From contig CANCGU010000180.1 of the NCBI GenBank assembly GCA_947377705.1, forward strand, positions 1-5,626: a DNA stretch of 5,626 bases, read 5' to 3'. Shown one piece after another: positions 1 to 5,626 of the stretch. Position 1 is the stretch's first letter. Each line of letters starts with the position of its first letter. Made by a program: the position numbers and the translations under genes. The notes under the pieces are model-generated. The model was given only the letters and a program-made list of their open reading frames with translations. It was not told the origin of the DNA and made no database searches. The DNA is from Comamonadaceae bacterium (GTDB lineage Bacteria; Pseudomonadota; Gammaproteobacteria; Burkholderiales; Burkholderiaceae).

Positions 1-90
1 GCAGACGCCGCCATGCGTGACCATTTGTTGCAGCAACGTGAGGCCTTGCGCGAGTTAGCGTCTGCCAAACGAAGTGTGTTGACGGCTTAA
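1..90 (+). CDS. C-terminal fragment of a probable GntR-family (FCD domain) transcriptional regulator
   Basis: Frame 1 is open from the window edge to a TAA at 88-90 and encodes 29 residues; the start lies upstream of the window. The visible peptide begins ADAAMRDHLLQQREALREL, an amphipathic helix with an A-M-R-x-H pattern. That pattern is typical of the last helix of FCD effector-binding domains in FadR-subfamily GntR regulators, where the histidine often helps bind a metal or carboxylate ligand. The stop is 19 nt before the malonyl-CoA decarboxylase start on the same strand. In rhizobial malonate (mat) operons a GntR-type regulator, MatR, controls the equivalent genes, so a malonate-responsive regulator is a reasonable inference. 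The DNA-binding domain is not visible, and 29 residues cannot exclude another helical protein. The reading frame is secure but the family call is moderate. Confidence 0.55.
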   Translation, partial: ADAAMRDHLLQQREALRELASAKRSVLTA

Positions 91-98
91 AGCCAGAA

Positions 99-105
99 AG
101 AGGGA
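99..105 (+). promoter_or_regulatory. Ribosome binding site of malonyl-CoA decarboxylase
   Basis: The purine-rich AGAGGGA lies about 5 nt before the ATG at 110. It supports that start over the out-of-frame ATG at 105-107, which overlaps the site itself. Confidence 0.6.
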
Positions 106-109
106 TGGG

Positions 110-1546
110 ATGAACGCGACAACTTGGCTCAGCAGCAAACTCAACTTGCTTCGTAACTCGGCGCCTGCCGCAGGAGAGGCCCCCACGCCTGAAGACCGTT
201 CCACGCGCGAACGATTGGATGCCACCTTGCGTCAAAAGAAAGAGGCCCTATCGCCGCGCTCTTTGCGTCGCACCCTCACCCTGTTGCAGGCGGTGGTGGA
301 CCCACGCGTGAGTGAAGTGGAGGGCGGTCGTCGCGCCAAAGCCTTGGCCGATTGGTATGCCAAAGCCGAAGCCGCCGAGCGTCAAGATTTGTGGCTGCTC
401 ATCAGCGAACAATTTGGCCCAGACGCCGTGAAGGTGCGCGCTGCGCGTGACGACTACGACGCGGCCTTAGGCTCGGTGGATGAAGGTCCTGCCGAAATTC
501 GCTTGCGTCGTGCGTTGGTGTCACCCCGCACACGCTTGTTGCAGCGGTTTGCGGCCTCGTCGGGAGGGATGCGGTTTTTGGTGGATTTACGCGCTGAGCT
601 GCTGCCCCACCTCAAAGGCAACAAGCGCTTGTTGGCACTGGATGCCGAGTTGGAAAATTTGTTCTCCACATGGTTTGATGTAGCGTTCTTAGAACTGCGT
701 TCAATCAGCTGGGATTCGCCTGCATCGTTGATTGAAAAACTCATCAAGTACGAAGCGGTGCATGACATTCGCAGCTGGGCAGATTTGAAAAACCGCTTAG
801 ACAGCGATCGCCGTTGCTACGGCTTCTTTCACCCCAGCTTGCCCAATGAGCCTTTGATTTTTGTGGAGGTGGCTTTACTCAACGAGATGGCTGACAACAT
901 CATGCCGCTGCTCGATGAGTCAGCCGCACCGGAAGATTTGCAAAAGTCCACGGTCGCCATCTTCTACTCCATCAGCAACACGCAAGGTGGCTTGAAGGGG
1001 GTGAGCTTTGGTGACTCGCTCATCAAGCGCGTGGTCGAAACCTTGCGCAGCGAATTCCCCAAGCTTAAAACCTTCGCCACCTTGTCGCCCATTCCTGGCT
1101 TACGCCCTTGGTTGTCCAAAAATGCAGCAGAGTTACTGGCGCAACTCAGTGACAAAGAATTGTCCGCCTTGGGTCGCGAAATCAGCTTTGAGCCACCCAC
1201 CGCCAGCCATGTGTTGGCCGCGCTTGAATCATCCCAAGTGTTGGGGGCTTTATCGGCCAAATCGCCGTTGCGTCAATTTTTGACACGCGCAGGGGCGCAT
1301 TACTTGGGGCAAGCCAAGCAAGGTGAACAAGTGCTCGACCCCGTCGGTCGTTTTCACCTAGGCAATGGTGCCCGCATTGAACGCATCAATTGGTTTGCGG
1401 ACCCCTCTGCCAAAGGCCTTAAGCAATCGCATGGCTTGATGGTGAATTACCTCTACGACCTCAAGCGTTTAGATAAACATCGCCAAATGTTGGAAAAAGG
1501 CGTTGCGCCTGCCTCCAGCGATGTGCAAGATATGTATTTCAAATGA
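110..1546 (+). CDS. matA: Malonyl-CoA decarboxylase (MCD family)
   Basis: This enzyme converts malonyl-CoA to acetyl-CoA and CO2 and is expected in the cytoplasm. The 478-residue length matches the MCD family (roughly 460-490 residues). The first ~150 residues are charged and helix-rich, like the family's N-terminal helical domain. The rest resembles the GNAT-fold catalytic domain. Family blocks seen are HPSLPNEPLIFVEVAL (241-256), FYSISNTQGGLKGV (285-298), LSPIPGLRPWL (325-335) and the block from D410 to W428 containing FHLGNGARIERINW. The Ser in the S-I-S block (S287 or S289) and His416 correspond by motif to the catalytic Ser and His described for the human enzyme; I could not align them exactly. 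There is no signal peptide. It precedes a Bug receptor and matB on the same strand, which supports malonate catabolism. The start is backed by a Shine-Dalgarno site. I saw no truncation or frameshift. The symbol follows rhizobial usage; mcd or mlycD would be equivalent. Confidence 0.95.
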   Translation: MNATTWLSSKLNLLRNSAPAAGEAPTPEDRSTRERLDATLRQKKEALSPRSLRRTLTLLQAVVDPRVSEVEGGRRAKALADWYAKAEAAERQDLWLLISEQFGPDAVKVRAARDDYDAALGSVDEGPAEIRLRRALVSPRTRLLQRFAASSGGMRFLVDLRAELLPHLKGNKRLLALDAELENLFSTWFDVAFLELRSISWDSPASLIEKLIKYEAVHDIRSWADLKNRLDSDRRCYGFFHPSLPNEPLIFVEVALLNEMADNIMPLLDESAAPEDLQKSTVAIFYSISNTQGGLKGVSFGDSLIKRVVETLRSEFPKLKTFATLSPIPGLRPWLSKNAAELLAQLSDKELSALGREISFEPPTASHVLAALESSQVLGALSAKSPLRQFLTRAGAHYLGQAKQGEQVLDPVGRFHLGNGARIERINWFADPSAKGLKQSHGLMVNYLYDLKRLDKHRQMLEKGVAPASSDVQDMYFK

Positions 1547-1568
1547 GTCAGTGAACTAAAACCCATCT

Positions 1569-1574
1569 AGGAGA
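1569..1574 (+). promoter_or_regulatory. Ribosome binding site of the Bug receptor gene
   Basis: AGGAGA lies 5 nt before the ATG at 1580, in the 33-nt gap after the decarboxylase stop. It is the strongest Shine-Dalgarno match in the operon, which fits a periplasmic receptor needed in larger amounts than the enzymes around it (an inference). Confidence 0.75.
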
Positions 1575-1579
1575 CAAAC

Positions 1580-2572
1580 ATGAAACAGTTCAAAACAGCA
1601 CCCACGCGCCGACAGTGGTTGGCCCTGACGGCTGCGGTAAGTGCGGCTTTCAGTGTCGGTGTGCAAGCGCAGAGCACATGGCCAACCAAACCTGTGACGT
1701 TGGTCGTTCCGTTTCCTGCAGGGGGCGGTACCGATGCGTTTGCGCGTCCGTTTTCTGCGCAATTTTCTAAGCAATCGGGCAAAACCTTGGTCATCGACAA
1801 CCGTGGCGGTGCTGGGGGGAATTTGGGTGCCAGTGTTGCTGCCAAGGCGGCGCCTGATGGTTACACCTTGTTCATGGGCGCGGTGCATCATTCCATCGCG
1901 CCAGCGATGTATCCCAAGCTGGATTACGACTTAGAGCGAGACTTTGTGCCCATCGCCATGGTGGCCAGTGTGCCGCATGTGTTGGTTGTGAATCCGAAAA
2001 ATGTACCTGGTGATTTCAAAGCCTTCCTACAGATGGTGCGCAACAACCCAGGCAAATTCAACTATGGTTCAGCGGGAGGGGGAACGTCCCATCATTTGGC
2101 AGGTGAGCTGTTCAAGCTGCAAAGCAAAACCTTCATCACCCACATCCCTTATCGCGGTGCTGGCCCCGCCTTGCAAGACTTGATTGCCGGCAATGTGGAC
2201 ATGATGTTTGACGGCCTAGGTTCCTCGGCGCAGCACATCAAGGGCGGTCGTATCAAAGCCCTCATGGTGTCAGGTAACAAGCGCAACCCATCGTTCCCCG
2301 ATGTGCCTTGTGCCGCTGAGTTGGGCTTGCCCGATTACAACGTGACCACTTGGTATGGCTTGTGGGCGCCCAAGGGAACGCCAGCCGATGTGCAAGCGCG
2401 CATCATTGAAGAGGTACGCAAAGCGGCGGTATCGGACGACATCAAAACTAGTTGGGGCAATAGCGGTGCAGAGTTTCCAAATGTGACAGGTGCACAGTTT
2501 GGTAGTTTTGTGTCGGGTGAAATTAAAAAATGGGCGGCTGTGGTCAAAGCTTCCGGCGCCAAACTTGATTAA
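1580..2572 (+). CDS. Bug/TctC-family tripartite tricarboxylate transporter substrate-binding protein, candidate malonate receptor
   Basis: This is a periplasmic solute-binding protein of the Bug (TctC) family, whose known members mostly bind carboxylates, amino acids or related small molecules. The 330-residue length is typical. Residues 1-30 form a signal peptide: T-R-R-Q-W-L at 9-14, a hydrophobic stretch, then a V-Q-A site with cleavage probably after Ala30. The twin arginine resembles a Tat signal, although Sec export is also possible. Family motifs in order are VPFPAGGGTD (43-52), DNRGGAGGNLGA (73-84), APDGYTL (91-97), YGSAGGGTSHHLAGELF (162-178), IPYRGAGPALQDLIAGNVD (189-207) and GRIKAL (223-228). 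It lies between malonyl-CoA decarboxylase and matB, so malonate or a related dicarboxylate is the best ligand guess; sequence motifs alone do not reveal the ligand. No TctA or TctB membrane subunit is in the window, so it either uses partners encoded elsewhere or acts in sensing. Family call is firm; ligand is inferred. Confidence 0.95.
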   Translation: MKQFKTAPTRRQWLALTAAVSAAFSVGVQAQSTWPTKPVTLVVPFPAGGGTDAFARPFSAQFSKQSGKTLVIDNRGGAGGNLGASVAAKAAPDGYTLFMGAVHHSIAPAMYPKLDYDLERDFVPIAMVASVPHVLVVNPKNVPGDFKAFLQMVRNNPGKFNYGSAGGGTSHHLAGELFKLQSKTFITHIPYRGAGPALQDLIAGNVDMMFDGLGSSAQHIKGGRIKALMVSGNKRNPSFPDVPCAAELGLPDYNVTTWYGLWAPKGTPADVQARIIEEVRKAAVSDDIKTSWGNSGAEFPNVTGAQFGSFVSGEIKKWAAVVKASGAKLD

Positions 2573-2585
2573 TTGAAGACAGACG

Positions 2586-4121
2586 ATGAATCACAACCTG
2601 TATGCGGCCTTGCGCGCTGCGTTTCCTAAAGACTTAAACGCAACCGCCATCGAAACAGACGATGGCTTGTTCTACAGCTGGTCAGACCTTGAGCGTGCCA
2701 GCGCCATGATGGCCAATCTGCTCGACGCCTTGCACATCCCCAAAGGTGCCCGTGTCGCAGTGCAAGTGGAGAAGTCAGTTGAAGCCGTGATGCTTTACCT
2801 CGCCACCTTGCGTGCGGGCTATGTGTTCTTGCCGTTGAACACGGCCTACCAAGCTGGGGAAATTGAGTACTTCGTTGGCAATGCTGAACCCGCCGTGGTG
2901 GTGTGCAGCAGCAAGAACTTTGGTTGGATCAGCAAAATTGCCTTCAAGGCCGGCACGCAAAACGTGTTCACCTTGGACGACAACCGCACCGGCAGCTTGT
3001 TAGAGCGCGCCGCACATTGCTCAGACCAGCACCGCGTCGTACAAAACAAAGCCGACGACTTGGCTGCAATTTTGTACACCAGCGGCACCACGGGCCGCAG
3101 CAAAGGCGCCATGCTCTCGCACGGCAACATGCTCAGCAACGCGCAAATCTTGAAAGACTACTGGGGTTGGAAGCCAGGCGATGTGCTGATTCATGCCTTG
3201 CCCATCTTCCATGTGCACGGCTTGTTCGTGGCGATCCACGGGGCCTTGCTCAATGGCAGCAAGATGATTTGGTTGTCCAAGTTTGACCCCAAACTCGTCA
3301 TTGCCAAAATGCCAGAGGCCACTGTGTTCATGGGCGTGCCTACGCTCTATGTGCGCATGTTGGCGGAGCCAAGCCTCACGAAAGCGCAAGCGTCGAACAT
3401 GCGTCTGTTTGTGGCAGGCTCTGCCCCCTTGCTGTTAGAAACTTTCAACGCCTGGCAAGAGCGCACAGGCCAAGCCATTCTCGAGCGCTACGGCATGAGC
3501 GAAACCGTCATGCTCACCTCCAACCCTTACGCCTCAGATGCGCGCTACCCTGGGCAAACCGAGCGCCGTGGTGGCACCGTGGGCTTTCCATTGCCCGGCG
3601 TATCCTTGCGCGTGCAAGACGATGAAGGCAAAGCCTTGCCTGTGGGTGAAATTGGTGGCATCCAGGTCAAAGGCCCCAACGTGTTTGGCGGCTACTGGCG
3701 CATGCCCGAGAAAACCAAAGAAGAGTTCACTGCGGATGGCTATTTCAAAACCGGCGACGTGGGCAAAGTAGACGAACGTGGCTACGTGGTCATCGTAGGC
3801 CGCAGCAAAGACCTCATCATCAGCGGTGGCTACAACGTGTACCCCGCCGAAATTGAGGGCTACATCAACGACATGTCCGGCGTAGCCGAAAGTGCTTTGA
3901 TTGGCGTGCCGCATCCAGATTTTGGTGAAGTTGGCGTGGCCGTCGTCATTGCAAAATCCGGCGCCAAGGTAGATGCAGAGGCGATCATTGCAGCGCTCAA
4001 GTCTCAACTGGCCAACTTCAAAATTCCGAAGAAGTGCTTTGTGGTCGCAGAGTTGCCACGCAACACCATGGGCAAAGTACAAAAGAACTTGCTGCGCGAG
4101 CAGTACAAAGGCTTGTTTTAA
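2586..4121 (+). CDS. matB: Malonyl-CoA synthetase (malonate--CoA ligase) MatB
   Basis: This cytoplasmic ANL-superfamily enzyme activates malonate with ATP to malonyl-AMP and then forms malonyl-CoA. At 511 residues it matches MatB. Motifs seen are the P-loop YTSGTTGRSKG (164-174), LPIFHVHGLF (205-214), MGVPTLYVRML (249-259), GSAPLL (278-283), ERYGMSET (300-307), KGPNVFGGYWRMPEKT (362-377), KTGDVG (388-393), GRSKDLIISGGYNVYPAEIE (405-424) and PRNTMGKVQK (491-500). Lys497 in the last motif is the adenylation lysine, which in Rhodopseudomonas MatB is a known acetylation target. The GVPT-YVR block and the SNPY segment after motif A5 favour malonate over acetate or long-chain acids. The segment from 314 to 332 seems a few residues longer than in Rhodopseudomonas MatB by memory. 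The gene starts 13 nt after the Bug stop with only a weak GAAGACAGA-like ribosome site, suggesting translation linked to the upstream gene. Methylmalonate is a possible side substrate. Confidence 0.94.
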   Translation: MNHNLYAALRAAFPKDLNATAIETDDGLFYSWSDLERASAMMANLLDALHIPKGARVAVQVEKSVEAVMLYLATLRAGYVFLPLNTAYQAGEIEYFVGNAEPAVVVCSSKNFGWISKIAFKAGTQNVFTLDDNRTGSLLERAAHCSDQHRVVQNKADDLAAILYTSGTTGRSKGAMLSHGNMLSNAQILKDYWGWKPGDVLIHALPIFHVHGLFVAIHGALLNGSKMIWLSKFDPKLVIAKMPEATVFMGVPTLYVRMLAEPSLTKAQASNMRLFVAGSAPLLLETFNAWQERTGQAILERYGMSETVMLTSNPYASDARYPGQTERRGGTVGFPLPGVSLRVQDDEGKALPVGEIGGIQVKGPNVFGGYWRMPEKTKEEFTADGYFKTGDVGKVDERGYVVIVGRSKDLIISGGYNVYPAEIEGYINDMSGVAESALIGVPHPDFGEVGVAVVIAKSGAKVDAEAIIAALKSQLANFKIPKKCFVVAELPRNTMGKVQKNLLREQYKGLF

Positions 4122-4135
4122 CAACGGTCCCTAGC

Positions 4136-4163
4136 TCTGAATGTGCGCGCACCACCATTCAGA
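4136..4163. repeat. Small 8-bp inverted repeat downstream of matB
   Basis: TCTGAATG (4136-4143) and CATTCAGA (4156-4163) are perfect complements separated by 12 nt, starting 14 nt after the matB stop. There is no T-run after it, so it is not a classical terminator. Its right arm overlaps the first two bases of the large hairpin that follows, so the two full structures compete slightly. Confidence 0.6.
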
Positions 4164-4240
4164 TGCTGATGGGGCAGAGCGGCGGCTGACGATATTCTGG
4201 TACCCCAGTGAGGCAGCCGCCGCTCTGCCACATCAGCATC
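4162..4240. repeat. Large near-perfect 27-bp inverted repeat between matB and cphA
   Basis: The left arm (4162-4188) and right arm (4214-4240) pair at 26 of 27 positions; the only mismatch is G4172 against A4230. The 25-nt loop (4189-4213) contains a further CTGG/CCAG mini-stem at 4197-4200 and 4205-4208. The inner half of each arm is GC-rich (GCAGAGCGGCGGCTG and its complement), while the outer half is GATGCTGAT and its complement. No T-run follows on either strand, so Rho-independent termination is not its obvious role. No GTRG tetranucleotide sits directly before either arm, so it does not look like a standard RAYT-linked REP. It may stabilise the 3' end of the mat mRNA, be an RNase III target, assist termination, or be one copy of a dispersed palindromic repeat or a MITE remnant. 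The structure is directly seen; the role is unknown. Confidence 0.9.
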
Positions 4241-4267
4241 AGCGAAAGAAATAACAGCAACACAAAC

Positions 4268-4299
4268 AAAAAAGCCACCCAGCAAAAGAGTGGCTTTTT
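4268..4299. terminator. Bidirectional intrinsic terminator for matB and cphA
   Basis: The 10-bp stem AAAAAGCCAC (4269-4278) pairs with GTGGCTTTTT (4290-4299) around an 11-nt loop. On the plus strand the GC core is followed by five T; on the minus strand it is followed by six T (complement of 4268-4273). It therefore can end both the plus-strand mat transcript and the minus-strand cphA transcript, whose stop codon is 19 nt away. The GC core is only five base pairs, so efficiency may be moderate. Confidence 0.85.
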
Positions 4300-4318
4300 C
4301 ATGAGGGCTTGGAAAAAC

Positions 4319-5626
4319 TTACCCAGCCAAAGCCGCTGAGTTCACCCGCTGTGTGATGTGCGCCAAAGCCTCATCCACTTGGTCAATCAAGATCAAGCAC
4401 AAATCCCCTTTTTGCAAACGCTCCATCGCACGGTCAATCGCCAAAAATTCACCGTGAATCTCGTCAATGTGCGTGGTGCGTTTCGCGCCGTCCAAGCCTT
4501 GACGCAAGAGCTTCAACACCTCGCCATCCACGCGGCCACGTTGGCACGCGTCTTGGTACAACACCACATCGTCAAACGCTTCGCCGATGATGCGCGTTTG
4601 CTCACGGATGTCTTCGTCACGACGGTCGCCCGCACCACTGATCACCACACTGCGTCGCTGTGCGGGCAGGTTGGTCACGGCTTGCACCAGTGCCTTGATC
4701 GCATCTGGGTTGTGCCCGTAATCGGCAATCACGGTGGCCCCTTTGTAGTCGAACACGTTGAAGCGTCCGGGCACCGCATTGCTGTCGCTCACAAATGTGG
4801 CGAGGCCCTTGCAGATGGTTTGCCAAGGCACGCCCACGGCCCATGCCGCGCCGATGGAGGCCATGGCATTTTCAATTTGAAAGCCAATCGCACCACTGCG
4901 CGTGACAGGGATTTCCGACAAAGGAATACGCACCGAGTGGTGGCCCTGCATGGCGACGATTTGGTCATCTTCCACAAACAGCACACGCTTGCCCTGGGCA
5001 CGGTGTGTGGCAATCACGGGGTGGTGTGCATCCAAGCCAAAGAAGGTCACCTGGCCCGGGCAGTTGCCAGCCATGGCGGCCACGATGGGGTCTGTGGCGT
5101 TCAACACCGCCGTGCCGGACTCGGCCACGTTTTGCACGATGACACGTTTCAACACGGCGAGGTCTTCAACGGTTGAGATGTAGTTCAAACCGAGGTGGTC
5201 ACCCATGCCGATGTTCGTGACCACGGCCACTTGGCAGCGGTCAAAGGCCAGGCCTTCACGCAACATACCGCCGCGTGCGGTTTCGAGCACGGCTGCATCT
5301 ACATCTGGATGAGCCAAGACGTTGCGACCGCTGCGTGGGCCGCTGCAATCGCCGCTGTCGGTTTGACGGCCATTCACGTACACGCCATCGGTGTTGGTCA
5401 TGCCCACGCGCAAGCCATTGGCGCGCAGCAAGTGGGAGGTCAAACGCACGGTGGTGGTTTTGCCGTTCGTGCCGGTGACGGCAATCACGGGAATGCGGCC
5501 ATCGCCGCCATCGGGGAACATGGTGGCCATGACGGCCTCGCCCACATCACGGCCTTTGCCGAAGGAGGGGCTCAGGTGCATGCGCAAGCCAGGGGCCGCG
5601 TTGACCTCGACCACGCCGCCGCTTTG
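4319..5626 (-). CDS. cphA: Cyanophycin synthetase, C-terminal part (end of ATP-grasp plus Mur-ligase-like domain), 5' end outside window
   Basis: CphA builds cyanophycin, a poly-Asp backbone with Arg side chains, using ATP; the polymer is a cytoplasmic nitrogen store. The last 435 residues are visible and the frame is open through the window edge (Q-S-G-G before the valine read from the GTG at 5614-5612), so that GTG is internal, not a start. Residues 7-13 of the visible part (EVNAAPG) are the end of the ATP-grasp domain, which adds Asp. The Mur-ligase-like domain, which adds Arg, follows: P-loop TGTNGKTTT (51-59), SGDCSGPRSGRNVL (91-104), LETARGGMLREGL (114-126), VVTNIGMGDHLGL (135-147) and ADYGHNPDAI (301-310). 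The end matches the family (GDLCLILIDQVDEALAHI). Full-length CphA is usually about 700-900 residues, so around half is missing. Many Burkholderiales carry two paralogues, cphA and cphA'; the fragment cannot tell which this is. It is convergent with matB and shares its terminator. Confidence 0.95.
   Translation of the reverse strand, partial: QSGGVVEVNAAPGLRMHLSPSFGKGRDVGEAVMATMFPDGGDGRIPVIAVTGTNGKTTTVRLTSHLLRANGLRVGMTNTDGVYVNGRQTDSGDCSGPRSGRNVLAHPDVDAAVLETARGGMLREGLAFDRCQVAVVTNIGMGDHLGLNYISTVEDLAVLKRVIVQNVAESGTAVLNATDPIVAAMAGNCPGQVTFFGLDAHHPVIATHRAQGKRVLFVEDDQIVAMQGHHSVRIPLSEIPVTRSGAIGFQIENAMASIGAAWAVGVPWQTICKGLATFVSDSNAVPGRFNVFDYKGATVIADYGHNPDAIKALVQAVTNLPAQRRSVVISGAGDRRDEDIREQTRIIGEAFDDVVLYQDACQRGRVDGEVLKLLRQGLDGAKRTTHIDEIHGEFLAIDRAMERLQKGDLCLILIDQVDEALAHITQRVNSAALAG

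Noticed and set aside
1547..1579. Internal promoter or terminator between the decarboxylase and Bug genes
   Set aside because: The 33-nt gap holds a good ribosome site but no hairpin with a T-run and no convincing -35/-10 pair.
2903..3286. 127-codon plus-strand open frame inside matB
   Set aside because: It is a frame-shifted shadow of matB, with an Arg/Gln/His-rich product and no motif; the MatB P-loop lies in the main frame here.
3534..4124. 196-codon minus-strand open frame antisense to the 3' part of matB
   Set aside because: The opposite frame carries all conserved ANL motifs of MatB across this stretch; the antisense product is rich in Ala, His and Phe and resembles nothing known.
4162..4240. 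Large palindrome as an integron attC site, CRISPR unit or insertion-sequence end
   Set aside because: There is one inverted pair only, no repeated spacers, no transposase or integrase gene in the window, no obvious target-site duplication and no attC core GTTRRRY arrangement that I could see.
4358..5176. 272-codon plus-strand open frame antisense to cphA
   Set aside because: It lies wholly inside the well-supported cphA coding region, its product is rich in His, Arg and Val with no family motif, and it has no convincing ribosome site.
5612..5614. GTG as a start codon for the minus-strand gene
   Set aside because: The frame is open upstream to the window edge, and the residues before and after it (GGVVEVNAAPG) are the continuous end of the CphA ATP-grasp domain.

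Overview
The window looks like a chromosomal segment from a betaproteobacterium, probably Burkholderiales and perhaps Comamonadaceae. This is inferred from a Bug/TctC-type periplasmic receptor, a bacterial malonyl-CoA decarboxylase beside a MatB-type synthetase, a cyanophycin synthetase and a moderately GC-rich composition. No 16S or other phylogenetic marker is present, so the assignment is tentative.

Layout, left to right. Positions 1-90 hold the last 29 codons of a plus-strand gene that resembles the C-terminal (FCD) end of a GntR/FadR-family regulator. Three complete plus-strand genes follow with short gaps of 19, 33 and 13 nt, consistent with one transcript. They are malonyl-CoA decarboxylase (110-1546), a Bug-family periplasmic solute-binding protein (1580-2572) and malonyl-CoA synthetase MatB (2586-4121). 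A 197-nt intergenic region follows. It holds a small 8-bp hairpin, a striking 27-bp near-perfect inverted repeat and a bidirectional intrinsic terminator. The remainder (4319-5626) is the C-terminal half of cyanophycin synthetase CphA on the minus strand, convergent with the mat genes and cut by the window edge.

How the genes work together. MatB would activate malonate with ATP and CoA to malonyl-CoA, and the decarboxylase would convert that to acetyl-CoA and CO2, so the operon reads as a malonate-use pathway. The Bug protein sits where other malonate operons carry a carrier such as MatC, so it is a reasonable candidate for periplasmic malonate capture or sensing. No TctA/TctB-type membrane partners are in the window. 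The leading regulator fragment fits a MatR-like control gene. CphA is a separate unit that makes the nitrogen reserve cyanophycin.

The window is mostly recognisable metabolism. The parts most worth a second look are the Bug protein inside the malonate operon and the large hairpin between matB and cphA.
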